A DNA stretch of 64,000 bases from Wuchereria bancrofti (taxonomy: Eukaryota > Nematoda > Chromadorea > Rhabditida > Onchocercidae): contig SSBO01000003.1 in NCBI GenBank assembly GCA_005281725.1, positions 333,396 through 397,395 on the forward strand, given 5' to 3'. A program made the position numbers and the translations under genes. The notes under the pieces are model-generated. The model searched no databases. It was not told the origin of the DNA and saw nothing but the letters and a program-made list of their open reading frames with translations. Below, in pieces: positions 38,933 through 51,960 of this stretch (its first letter is position 1; each line of letters begins with the position of its first letter).

Positions 38933-40676
38933 TCAAATAACCTGCTGCTGCGTTATTGGAGTTTCCAATTGGCAGGTTTTCAAACTGCTTAATGCCACTG
39001 TCTGTAAAAAAAAAAAAAAATAAACAATTGAAAAGTGGAGAACTACTTTTTGTGAATTTATTTTCGTTGTCATATAATTAATATGAAAAAAGTAAGGCAT
39101 GAAAAACTTAAAGAAGAAAAAGACACTTTGATTAACATACATTTTTGTTGCATAGACTCCTTGCATTTGTTTGAAAAAAATTATAAGTAGCATAGTATTG
39201 TGCCGTTTGTCTGTTATAAGTTCGTACTACTGTTGCTTTTAATGATTGACCTGGAAATTCATAGTAGTAAAAGAGTGTCTCAAAATTGATATTGCAGACA
39301 ATGGTAAAATTTCAAACCTGGTATTGGTATCCACCAATTTGTTTCGGAATTAGGTAGTTTTGAATTCGTATAGAGTGTTCCCGATCTATATAGTATTTGC
39401 TGAAATAATTTTATAAATTGTGACAAATTAGAAGTTTAACTTATTTATTGTTAAGATTCAAAAACTACAGTCATACATTCTGTACAAGCCATTGACATAA
39501 CATTAGTAGTGGAATGAAATTATAGTGATAACATTTTTTCGACGCTGTTTTTATCTGTTTTATGATCAGCTATTTCTACGTTAACAAGTTTGTCTATAGA
39601 TAACTTGTGGTATTTGATAAATACCACACAAAATGGTGATGTTTGACGCAGTTCTACTTAATAAAGTATTACTGAAAATCCCAGTTTTCATCCTTTTCCA
39701 ATTTTTTTCATTCCTTTTTTAAATTTACATCAAGTGTTTGGACTTCGATAAGCTTTCAGATCAAAGTATTCGAAAATCAGAGGGTTTGTATGGTATTCAA
39801 TTCAAATTCAAGCTCTGTTAACATGTGTACATATAAAACAAACAAATATATATATGAGTAAATAATGAGTAATCCTTTCAATATGGTCAGGCTTGGAAAA
39901 CAAAGTAGAGAGATATCATAAATTGTTTAAGTAGAGGTTATTTTTCTTATTTTTAGAGATATATCATGAATTGTTTAAATTAAGTAGAAATACAGAGCTT
40001 GATTGATTGGAGAACTCGAGAGTAACCTGTTAATATTTTATCAGAATACCGTATTTTTATTCTCCTAACAGTCATCAAAGTAATTATTTGCTATTGTAGT
40101 TATTCTATTCTTCTTTTGACAAAATGTTTCGTACTTCGAATTATTGCTTATTCCATTCTCCTTTCCTAGTCTTGATCTCATTGAATTAAAAAAATCTTTT
40201 CACCAGATTCTCTCATCAAAGATGACTACTACTAAAGATCATCTAATCATATCACATATTTTGTATCAGTCCGAGTAGATGTAATAACCTTATCAAGTAT
40301 TTTATGAAAGGCACCAACATATATAATGTCATCAGCAGTATTGCCATTATTTGTATATCAAAGATGACATCAACAAAACTGGCTAATTGTTTGATATTTG
40401 TTGTGAATGACGTATTTGGTGCTTTCCTTCAAGAATTAAAAGAATTTTATTTATTTATTTTTTTTTTTTAAACATACGAAACAAATTGAATTAGCAGGGA
40501 AGTAATGAAAAAAAAAAGAGGAAAAACAGCCGAGAAAGACATAAATTTCGCAATACCTGCAATGTTTTATCGTTATCGGGCACGGAAATTTTTCTATTCA
40601 GAATTTTTCCAATCGCTTGTTTGATAAGAAGTAGATAAAATGTAGAAAATAAGGATAACCACATCATATAACGCAT
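38933..40676 (-). CDS. Small secreted protein of unknown family
   Basis: Four minus-strand exons, 40557-40676, 39318-39399, 39141-39250 and 38933-39001, join in phase (381 bases) from ATG to TGA and encode 126 residues. Every junction has GT/AG ends with good TTTCAG or TTACAG acceptors, which supports a real gene. The first about 23 residues (MRYMMWLSLFSTFYLLLIKQ and a few more) form a typical signal peptide. The mature part contains NWWIPIPGQSLKATVVRTYN, TAQYYATYNFF, and two cysteines near the C-terminus (SLCNK and KTCQLE) that could pair. One N-glycosylation sequon (NVT) lies between them. I recognise no domain. The gene sits alone between ehs-1 and the galectin gene, on the same strand as both. 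It could be a nematode-specific secreted product; any function is unknown. Confidence 0.68.
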
Positions 40677-43546
40677 CGATTTTGTTTTGAATCAGGAAAA
40701 TTTAAATTCAGAAGAAAGCCACCGGTTGGAAAGTTGTACTGGAATAAAAATAATTTGAAGTATTGAATTACTTCATACTACTTTTGTATTACGAATTGGA
40801 TTTTTTATCCTTAATTTTCAATTACCAAACTTCCAGTATAAATTAAGTAAAACATTTATTTTTTTTTTTTTTTTTTTTGTTTATTTGATTATTGTGATTG
40901 ATTCTGCAACAAATTCGATTTGCGAATAGTGGTGGTAGTCGTGAAATACAAATGAAGTTCAGAAACATCAGTAAAATGCGCAACCATCTATTATTGGTTG
41001 GTTAATTTCAGTTTATGATGATACTTAGCACTTTCATGTAATTTCGAGAATTCTCAAAATTGATCTCTCTCTCTCTCTCTACTGTAGAGAATTTTCTCTT
41101 GTTAGAGATAGGAAAAATAGCAATTTGTTGAATGAAGGAAAGTCAGTTGCAAAGAGATTACAAATAGATTGATTAGCTAGCTTGTTTGTTTCGAGATAAT
41201 AGTTTAATTCATGAAGAGCTAATTAATTGTCATCAAGTACAAGGTCAAATTTATGAGATAATTTCCAAAAGCTATTTAAATTTGATACTCAAAAATTTTC
41301 ATATCTCAATTGTTTAGAGCGATCTTCTCTTCTCTGAAAGAGGAAGCAAAGGTTTAATTTTTGCTCATTATAACACCAATATTTGTATGAATTACAATGT
41401 TATTGTTTTTTCGAAAAGTCCCGGAATGCCCAGTTTGTGTATTGTTTATTTTTTTAAATTAGATAGGGTAGTCTTAGCTCAATTCCGCATTAACTTTGCA
41501 ATCTTATCTTTTGAAAATCTAATTATTTCTCTTCCAGTTAGCAGTAATCTGAGCTAAAATTGAATTACATTTAAGGAAATTGAAATTGCAAACAAAAATG
41601 ATCAGGAAAAGAAACACTTTTTCCAGTACTGAATCCCATAAAATTTTTATAGAACATAACTGGAAAAGAGATAAACACAAAACAGATCTAAATTTTTTCT
41701 ATTATCGAGAAAGGAATAATGAGGAAATATTCCCATTCGCTTTCATTCGTCTCGTGTCAATTCGAAAAGAGAATTGTGAATTCTTCCGAGGTCCAAAAGC
41801 AACGAAAAAATTTGCAAAGGAAGCGGTAAAACTTCATTTGCTGTTAATTAATAAAATTGTATTTTATTAAAAAGAAAAATAAAATGAATATCTAAAATTT
41901 ACTAAATAATTTCCATATCAAATCTCCTGCTATTTATTACCCGGACAGGTTGTTATATTTCATATTATTCCATCCATCATTTAAAATATGAATTTTTAGA
42001 TAATGAATGGGTTCTGTCATCAATCATCACTGAGATGGTATTTGAAAAGAAAAAACATATACAAGTAGCTCAAGTATAAAATACATTGAAAATATATTTT
42101 GCATAAGCTCGATCTATCTTGGAAAAATGTAACATATTTCGAGGTATTTTCGTTGAGCGACCCGACCCTATCATCATGTTTGAAAATATGTCACTACTAA
42201 AATGATCTTAAAAATTAAGAAGTCAATACTAGATCAAATTGTGCTACTGCGCTCAACTATAACCTGACATTACTTTATAGATGAATTACTTTACAAATAT
42301 TACTATTAATTACTTTACTTTACAGATGAAAGGATAGGATGCCCTTTAGTCCTAATCTTTCATTTCAGGAATACTATTCTGTTTCTTTTTTTCTCATTGC
42401 ACTATATCCAATTTTGATTTGCCACTTTAAAAGCAACTACACTTCAATATAAAAACCATAACGTTTAATGGCAATATTTTTCGAGTTGATAATTTAATTT
42501 AGTCAACAAACTCTAAAGCAGACAATCAGGAAATTATTTTTTTTTTTGTTGCAAAAGTGGCATCAAATGTGCAAAAAAAAAGAAGTGTCAAATCAAAGTT
42601 CATTTATTAAATAACTTTCAATTAAAAAATATGGAAAGAGACAGAGAAGAGAAGGAAGGATCGGGGATATAATAGGATCGAAAAAGACGACAATATTCAT
42701 CGTATATCGGATAATCACAAATATAACGCCCAGTGCACAAAAAAAAAAAAAAGGGGGAAAAACCATTATTCATTTTGCAAAAATTGTAAATATAACACAA
42801 TGTTGAAAAAGAAACCATTTTCTTTTACGAAAATTTTTCAAGCTTTAGTGCTATATTATGAGATAATTCAATTGATTATAACAATTTTATGAGGTGGTGG
42901 TTCGGTGATTAATTAAGTTCGAGAAATTTTCATTAAGGAAATATCGATAAAAATGTCGAATAATTTCTTGTTCATATGAAATGTGGTGATAAGAGAAGCT
43001 GCTGCTGCTGCTTATCCAAGCAAAAAAGACTAAAAAGCAGGAAGGCAAGCAAAGCTGATAAGAAATGAAGAAGCAAACTACAGAAATAGCAACTGAAAAT
43101 CTTTTAGTTGGTTTGCATCAAAAAGATTAACATGTCTAGCTGATAATGATATAATGATGATGTAAGTGGCAATCTGTTAACGGATGAAATAAAACAATTT
43201 CTCTCATTTAAATATATCAATTGTTTGGCCTAGTGATATAATCAGTAATATTACAAAATAAAAGAAACAGTGGAGAATGAGCTAAGGAGTTATCATTAAT
43301 TCAATTTAGGGAAGGATTAGGATGATTAGTGGATGAATTTTTAGTGTGTTGAAAAATTAGACCGTTATCCTTGTCATCAATAATATGAGATAAAATGAGA
43401 CTAATTTATGTTAAGAAGTTAACTTGATCAGCAGAATGACATAAACATGGTAATTTGAAAGTGAAGTTGCTATTAATACAACAAATATTACTGTAATAAA
43501 CAGAACAATTATATTATAGGATCAGCTTCTACTTCCTGTGCGTAGT
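40677..43546. other. No confident gene
   Basis: AT-rich spacer between the secreted-protein gene and the galectin 3' end, with a CT run near 41064-41080. A 96-codon open stretch at 41580-41870 has no proper ATG start and no recognisable content. Confidence 0.55.
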
Positions 43547-43552
43547 TTTATT
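43547..43552 (-). terminator. Polyadenylation signal of the galectin gene
   Basis: The minus strand reads AATAAA about 235 bases after the lec-1 stop. The sequence between the stop and this site has no other coding signal. Confidence 0.45.
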
Positions 43553-43784
43553 TATCATTAAGAAAATATGCTGTATTAAAGTATTCCAGAGTGTGAAATA
43601 AAATGAAGAGCAAAGCTAAATTTGAATGAACATCGAAAAGAAAACCGGAAAATTGACATTTCCATCATATTCGAAGAAAATCACTCTAACTTTTTCTTGC
43701 GAAATTTTTCGTCAAGAAAAAATTAGGGAGATTTTGACTTTAAAATATTGGAAAAGAAAAAAATCTGCCGTTGTGAATTGTTGT

Positions 43785-46700
43785 TTAGCGCATCTGGATA
43801 CCGCTTACTTCTAAATCGCCGCCAATTTGAAGACCATTGATTTCACGAGGATCCACGCGATGAGCGTATGTTGCATATCGTTCGCTGTTGAGAAATACCT
43901 GGAAATTTTAGAAATTAATTCATCTGCTTTATTAAAGTCCATTATTGATATGTGTTTTGTACTTGTTACCTGGAAATCAAAAAATTCTGACAATTTGAAA
44001 ATCCAAGATCAAACACAATATTCTTTTTGCCCTTCCAGTAGTCTACATAAAACTATTTCACATAAACATTTCAAATGCCAATGTTAAAAATATTCTTTCG
44101 CATCAGCGTATTAAAATCCAAGAATTCATAGGATATTAATTATTTTTTTAATCAATTTTGTACGTGACTTCAAATGATAGTGTTAATTGTAAATAAAAGA
44201 CTGAACCTGGAAGGCGTACTCCTCATTTTTGATTTCTAAATCAAAGCCGATTCCTTTCTCGAGGACCATTTTTCCTTCACGTTCCTCATTACCCCATTCA
44301 CCAGCAATCAGCGAATTACGAACTATCGCCTAGAATATGCACATTCTATTTTTTATATATAAGTATGGCAAATCGAAATGAAGAACGAAAGTTAATCAAA
44401 GAGGAAATGGTTTCAGAATTAAATTTCTTTCCATAAAATATTTTCGCAAAATTTTGAAGGTTGAAAAAAATTTTTAATTATTCACTGTTGAAACGTCATG
44501 TCTTCATTCAATTTCAAAAACCCTCAAAATTTACAAAAATGTATGAATCATTAAGACTTTAAGCTTACTGTTGTGATGAAAACTAGCCCTATCCAGAATA
44601 AACCTAGCAATTAGTTCTGATTGTTATATCACTTTACATTGAAGATATAAACTTCAGCATACATTAACATAAACATATTAAGCATAATTAAAAAGAGTTT
44701 GACAGAAATAGAGAAATGAATATTTTTATTTTCAATATGTGAACACAACAGGTTTTTCACTCTTCTATATTTCTAAATTTTGATGAGATATTTGCATTAA
44801 CATGCGGAAATACAAACTTTTTCATCGAATCGAGGATTGAAGTGAAGTGCAATGTCACCGTTTTTTTTGAGTAGATTGATGTGGAAGCGTTTCCCTTTTT
44901 TTTCTGGTGTTGCAAAGATAAGCAACGATTTGCCTGGCACCAAACCATCTCCACTTAATCCACTTTCGTATGGGACTGGCTATAATAGTAAAATTTCCAT
45001 CAAATCTTAGAAGTAAAATAAATTCATTAATGGAAAATTTTATAAATATGATAGCGCATTAAAAAAAAAAAAACACTATGCTTTAAATATCAATATGCCA
45101 TTACTCATTGGTTACGAACTAACAAGAAATGATAATTAATATCATTTCATTTCTTCTGTCTCAAACAAATTATAGCTTTAAAACGAGTACAAGATAATAA
45201 GACACATTGATTTCTCATTTCTGTAACTTTTTGAGGAAAACTTGAGAGACTAAAGACATATGATTGTACTTTGCTTGCATCTCTTCGGCCCATAAAAAAA
45301 AAATATTCTGAAAGCAAGCTTGTTGAAGAGTCTTTTGAAAGAAAATGGAAAAAAAAAAGTGAAAGTAAAAAAAGACAAGGAACACTTACATAATATTTGC
45401 CCCCCCAATGGATATATGTGATGAGCACATCACCATCAATCGAGAAATGCGTCACTGAAGAAAGCGGGACACGATGCTCATATTCTTTCACTTCTTTCTG
45501 TAAATTATACAAAATGTACTTTTTGTGAGGACTAAAAATTATCAAACCTCTTTCCAGAGAAGTATTCTCATCCTTCTCTTTTCTTCTTCCTAATTAATCA
45601 GACATTATTTAAGTTGAAATGGAAATTATAGCGAGGAGATCAAGGCACAGTATTCCGCAAATAAACGAGGAAAAAAAAAGAAAATATATCATTTGCTCCA
45701 TACAAGAGTTGATATATAATTTCAAATTCGCTTAATTTTCTTATATACTGAATTGATCTGCGATTATTTCAGAATTCTGCACTATTTTCAAGTGAAGCAT
45801 TAATCACTGATCAAAATTAGGCAAATGAAATCTTTTGGCTATGTAGATAGGTTCCAATCTCGTGTACACTATTCTAAATCCGCACTAACATTGTATTCAT
45901 TACATTATTCACTTTCTCCACTTTTTACTTGAATCATTCATTTCAATTCATCATATTTTCCAACTTAATTTCAAAAAACTATAAGTTTTCATATTTCAAC
46001 AATTTATAATATTAAGTCAAATTAGTAGTATATTAAAGAAATTCAATTCTACTATCACATAAAAAATGTTAAAGACTCAATTACCTGGTCAACATAGATT
46101 GTATATTTACTATCATGCGCACGAATTCGAATATCGATATCATCTCCTTTCTTGTAAGGATTGCTTTTTCTTTCTTCCTTGCCCCATTCACCTTTACTGA
46201 ATGTATTGAACACAATCTATAAAACAAAACCAAAATGTGTCATTTTAGAAAATGTTATCACTCATTTCATGCAAATACAATTTCGCTGTACAACTTCATA
46301 CTTCTTACTATTAGAATAGTTATATATCGTTCTTTCATAAAACATTTCGCTTCTTCAAATCTGGAATCAAAACAGAATCCTGCCACTTTTTGTTTTTGTA
46401 TTTTTCTCTTCAAATCCGATCACTCAATTCGATGAATATTTTCGACCTCATGTCTAAACTTTCAACTTCTTTTCTACCAGTTTTAAATAAAAAAATGACA
46501 AATCACGATCATCATCATCTACTAACCTTCCCTTCATCAAAGCGTATGGATACATGCAGTGGAACGTCGTTACCGCTAAAATCCGCTGCAGTATTATGCA
46601 AATTTATCGTGAATCTGCAAAGTTCTATTTAAAATCTGGACAAAAAATGAAATTAAAGAAATGTCTTTAAGATTCACCGAACGAATTACTGAAATTAAAA

Positions 46701-48418
46701 ACTAGTACGGGACGATGAAAATCTAAGACAGAATTTGATTCTAAATCATCTGATTTAATCTATCTACAACAGATAGAATATTTTCATGCAATACAAATTT
46801 TTAGATCCGTTATGGATTAAAGATAATGCTATATATGAAGGGAAAGATAAAAATTAACTGTCTCCAGATGAATTGGTATTAAAATGGGAATGCGAATGTC
46901 CGGTTTTTTGCATTGCAATCATTTCAGATGCATTGCATCCTAATCTAAGAACCAAACTATTGAAATTAATTATCTGTTCGATTAATCCCACTATCAAAAT
47001 CATCACAGTATTTTGCCGATTGAGTTGCATTCGTCACAAGGTCAGTAAATTAGTTCAGGGTTAATGGTCAACATTTCCTTTTCATATTTGACCGTCGCAC
47101 TAATGATACTCGTAGTTGCTTACATAAACTGTCTTCTAAGCTCAATTCTGAGTGTTCAAAAGGAGAAAATAAATGCTAGTGCAAGACTGATAAGGTCAAT
47201 TAATAAATGCGTAAGTGGCAAATGAATGAAGGAAATTTGAAACATAACAAAACTCAGATTATAATGATATAATAAAATTATTGCAGAAAGCATATTCGTG
47301 TCATTTGTGTTAATAAAGATGAAAATGATACCTGACGGAATCTTCTGCCGTTTTTCCCTTTACCATAAGCGTTTGTCCTGGTTCAAATGGTTCGGTCAAT
47401 TTACTTCGGTATGGTACCGGCTGAAGAAAGAGAATTTGAAATTCCAAAATTGAAATATTCTCAGAAATTAACTGCTAAGTATAAGTTAATAAGCAAAAAA
47501 TTGACACTTATTTCAAATGTTAATTTATAAAAAAAAAAAAAAAAATTTAATTGAAAAATTGAGTGAACGAAATGATATATGAGATGAAGGGTTATCAATT
47601 TTGCTAACCAGACAAGTTCTAGCAAGAGAGTAAAACGAGAAAATTCCTGAAGAAGTAAGGTAATTTGGAATATAACTCAACAGAGAATTTCTATGCTTTA
47701 TTCAGTAAGTAATAAGAGTTCGATTATCAATTATATCAATAGTAGGTTTTATTTCACTATTAAATTGTTTCAATAATTAAGGTTTTATTCTACACTATTC
47801 TCCTCCCTTCTCCACTTTATCTCCTACTCTTCCTTCTTTCTCTATTTTCATCGGACTCTTGAAAAACTTTCAAATCATTAAGAAGAATTTAATATTGGAG
47901 ATGAAATGAAGCCTTGATATCCCAATATATATACTTACAATTCAATTAAGCATCATTCCAGTGTTATTTTCCAGAAAGCTAATAAGTTTGCAAAGAAATA
48001 AAATCTAAAAGAAGAAAGTGAAAAGCTGAAATGAATAACTAACTCCTTACGATACCAATTTACAATGTAACTGAAGAAAATATATTTCAGCAAATCATCA
48101 TACTATTTATTTCAAAAACGAATAAAATAATTAAAATAATTAAACTTATCAACAGACAAGTCATTTCAAAAGTTTTATTAGATATGGAGCAAGTTAGCTT
48201 TAATATAATTTGAGAATTTAAGCCATAAAATGCCCAATTTTCCTAGCACATCCATCCAGTCTTATATTCTCTTAATGGACAAAAGCAAGCAGAATTTATC
48301 TCATTCGAGTATTTTTTTTTTTTTATTCTCCAGAAAATGTCGTGCTTTTCACTCTAGCGTAAAGTAAAGTGTAAAGTTAGGTAAGACTTACATAATTCGT
48401 TTCAAATTCATTGGCCAT
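43785..48418 (-). CDS. lec-1: Tandem-repeat galectin (two carbohydrate-recognition domains)
   Basis: Beta-galactoside-binding lectin of the 32-kDa nematode type; such proteins are cytosolic and also released without a signal peptide. Eight minus-strand exons, 48392-48418, 47332-47420, 46527-46614, 46085-46216, 45390-45497, 44818-44979, 44207-44329 and 43785-43898, total 843 bases, 280 residues, in frame from ATG to TAA. Both domains begin NYPVPY / YYPVPY. Domain 1 (about 9-147) carries HVSIRF (59-64), VFN (70-72) and EWGKEER (78-84); domain 2 (about 148-280) carries HFNPRF (194-199), VRN (205-207) and EWGNEER (213-219). These are the sugar-contact His, Arg, Asn, Trp, Glu and Arg. Domain 1 has Ser61 where domain 2 has the usual Asn196, so the two sites probably differ in affinity. 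There is no signal peptide. The length matches LEC-1 and filarial galectins from memory. Intron 1 is almost 1 kb. Confidence 0.95.
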
Positions 48419-48439
48419 AATTTCTGTTTTGCTACAAGT

Positions 48440-48456
48440 AAGTGGCGATGCAGCTA
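48440..48456 (-). promoter_or_regulatory. Splice acceptor just upstream of the galectin ATG (trans- or cis-splice site)
   Basis: On the minus strand a T-rich tract ends in TTTTTTAG followed by CTGCATCGCC, about 35 bases before the lec-1 ATG. In nematodes this position fits addition of a spliced leader; an ordinary 5' UTR intron would look the same. Confidence 0.45.
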
Positions 48457-49300
48457 AAAAATAATTCAAATTAAACGAAGAAACCAAAATATTTTAATTA
48501 CGAAATTGACGAAGTTAGCGATCGATAAAAATTGTTACTAATATTAGATTTGGACAGAAAAAAGAAAAAAGAAAATAATGTCAACAAGATCATACGATTA
48601 GATTACATCCATATCTGCTCGAAGAAAATATTAATGCAGCACATTTTCTATTTATGAAATAACTGTTGAAGGAGAAGAAAGTTACATACAAGCTTTAGTC
48701 TTAGGACTAAAGCGCTTATATCTAGCTGAAAACTGACATAAGCGCAAAGTATAATACTTCCACTCCAACGATAAAAATAAATCATCGCAAACTGTATGAA
48801 AATTTCTCAGCACAATGGGAATTGAAAAATTCTTGAGATATAAATACTGCTAATATGTAAAAATAACATCCGACATTCGAAAACATTACGAATTTAAAAC
48901 TGTGAAAAAAGCTATAACAATTACTTCATCATTATAAACATAGACAATAACATGGTGAAATAGATGAAAGGGTTCAAAATATCATCTGATGTTGTTAAAA
49001 ACAAATTTGTTTATTGTTATTTGTCTTCTTGTGAATATTTTCTACCGGTTTCAAAATAAACATTTGTTCGAAGGTCGTCAAATTGCCTAGCTTTAAAAAC
49101 TTTATTTAGATACAAAGTTTCAGCATGATGCATAATTAGTTCTTTTTGTTAATTACAAAACAATAATTAGATCTTTCTTTTGTTAATTACGAAACAATAT
49201 TTTACGCAATATTCTGATAATAAACATTTAAACCACTTGTCATCTCATTTAAACAAAATTTTGTAGATAAGCACTTCAAACACTTCTCCAGGAATAATCG

Positions 49301-49417
49301 AGGAATCTCTTGTTGTCGAAAAGACGTATAAATAATGTCTGAATCTCTTGTTGTCGAAAAGACGTATAAATAATGTCTGAATCTCTTGTTGTCGAAAAGA
49401 CGTATAAATAATGTCTA
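49301..49417. repeat. 38-bp direct repeat, three copies
   Basis: The unit starts AATCTCTTGTTGTCGAAAAG and continues ACGTATAAATAATGTCTG; three near-identical head-to-tail copies are present in otherwise unique intergenic DNA. Confidence 0.92.
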
Positions 49418-51804
49418 ACTAAAAGCAATTAAAAGTTGAGTAACAGATAAATAACAATATAAGTACATGCTAAGCCTAGAATAAACGATGTCTGAGTTAG
49501 TATCTGGTCCCTAGATACCATGCTGTAAAATACTTAGCTCTCTATCCTGGATAAAGTATAAGTCAATAATGCAAGATTTAAAAAGCTCTCTATAGAAAAT
49601 AATTTTATCTGATTACTGAAATTTCGAGATCCGATTTATCTATGGAATAAACTCGTGTACATATATATATTCAATTTGAATCACATCATAATGTTTCTAA
49701 AGGAATACAAGAAAATGTATCAAGATGTATGACTTCGAGGATTAAATTCACCTTTTGACCTAAACTTGAATAGAATGAAATGTATAAAAATGAATTTGGA
49801 TATCAAATGCAACGATCAAGTACAGTAACTATTTCTAGTGTCAATGGATTTTACAGAGAGGATGAAAATGTCACATCTAATTTTACAGCATCAATAATAA
49901 ATAGTTCGGGTATATGATTATTGCAAACTTGACAATGACATCTTCATATCCTTCTTATCATGCATTGATAAGGATGGATTGGCTAGAGAACACTAATTTG
50001 TATTTTCACAAAATCCATTAATCAACAAGAAATATAAGAGTGAAAATAAAAGAAATGAAATGAAAATTTTGATCAATGTTGTTGTTGTTGTTGTTGTTGT
50101 TGTAAAGAGAAGAAGGATTGTCGCAAAATTAATCCCATAACAAAAAAACCAATACATTTTCCAGTTTTTTTTTTTTCATTGCAATGAAATTAAAAACAGA
50201 ATTGTAAGGAAATAAATTCAATGTGCAGCATCGAAGCAGACAACATTGAGAAGGACAAATAATAAACGAGTTACTTATTATTATGATGAAATATTTTGTA
50301 AACTTGTCTTTTTCATAGCTGCAAAAAAATTCAAAAACATCATTGATGATCATTGATACTTCAATAAGTAGCATCGAAAAGTGTACAGTACAAGGAAGCA
50401 TATTTTGCAAATTTAAATGCTAATAATATTTCATTTCTCTCAATATAGAATTGAAAAGTGCACAGATTGTTTATTAGAAAATTGAGAAAAGCCATTTTAA
50501 TTATTTAATCTAAACATAGCTTTAATTTTACTTTAACAAGACTAAAAAGATGGATATAGAGCCAAGCTCAATTCAAGCTTACGCACAATTAGCTCAATCA
50601 AATAATGTAAAATGAAAATTGAAAGGAGAGAATGTGAATGGAAGAACATTCTAATGCATTTTTCACTCATCATTTCATTCACATACAGTATACCTCCTTA
50701 AACCTTGTCTAAAACTTCATTTCAAATAGGTCATTTAACTGATAGTTGTCAAATCTTTTAATAAAAGCTAGCATAGCAATTTATGTTCTAATTTTTTGTT
50801 TTTACACCTTATCGTTTGATAATAAATATACTTCAATGATTAAATTTTAGACATATCGTTTAAATTGACCATGGTAAATGATTGATTCAATTCACTGTCT
50901 CAATCAATTATCAGTATTTTCATCAGCACCATTCTAGTTTTACTGAAACATTTTCATTCCAAAATAACTACAAGATTAAATGATTTAAATTATGGGATCG
51001 TTGAAATCAAGAAATGAATACATCATTGTTACAGCCATAAATTATAGTTATACATAACATTTGAAATGATCATTATCAATTGTTTTGAACTTACAAGTTG
51101 TGAAATTGATCTTTCTTCAAGCATTTGTATGATTAGTAGTTAGGACATATCCATAACATTATTTTGTGATTATTTTGCATCCTGTCGAAATTATTCACAT
51201 ATATTTTCATAAATTCTTTGCTTCCTTATCGAAGAACTCTCATTAGATTTCGAATTAGAATATCAGTGATATCACTATTATACATTACTCTTATCAGTCT
51301 TACAAAATATTTTTGTTATTATCGTAATTCGGCGTTGTTCTTTCAAATATAATGGGCAATGCGCTATTGCTCTCACTTCTTCTCTTCTACAATTAATCGG
51401 TTTTTTGAAGAGGACAAAGCCACCCTTTCACTAACTATAAATAATCTCTAGGCTCCTATTTCAACTTATTTCACTTTTCAATTTTTGTATTAATTATGAT
51501 GCATATTACATATTAGTACCATTTTATGAATAGCAATACTTGCAAAAAAAAAAAAAACATCATACATGTCTGGATTGGTCTACATGCTCAACCAATCTTT
51601 AAAAATTCTGCTATCAAAAAACTGCGCCCCAACTAACAACAATAACAATAACAATTATTGTCGATGTTTGATGATATGAAGAAAGAGGATGAGGAAAGAG
51701 AGGAAGAGAAGAGACAAGAAATAGAATTGATTTATAATGGGACTTGAAAAGAATAGAAAGAAATACGAAGAGGGCTAAAATGAGAGGTGGAAAGCAGTAA
51801 GTAA

Positions 51805-51960
51805 TCCATCAATTGAATGACGATGAAGCAAACAGGATGTGGCGCTTGCGCTCTTTTCCTCCGAATACCATTTCAAAACGATCCGTGTGGCGAATGTTAC
51901 GAGTGCAATCAATTGCCACCGCCGCCGCCACCGCCGCTGCCGAGATGAGTTCAATATGTC
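51805..51960. other. GC-rich island with CCG repeats in intergenic DNA
   Basis: The stretch contains GCCACCGCCGCCGCCACCGC and several CpG steps. It is the most GC-rich part of the 48.5-53.5 kb region. Both strands have open frames through it, so coding cannot be decided. It could be a promoter or a first exon of an unrecognised gene. Confidence 0.3.

Noticed and set aside
41580..41870. 96-codon plus-strand open frame
   Set aside because: No ATG at its start, no splice support, AT-rich composition and no recognisable motif.
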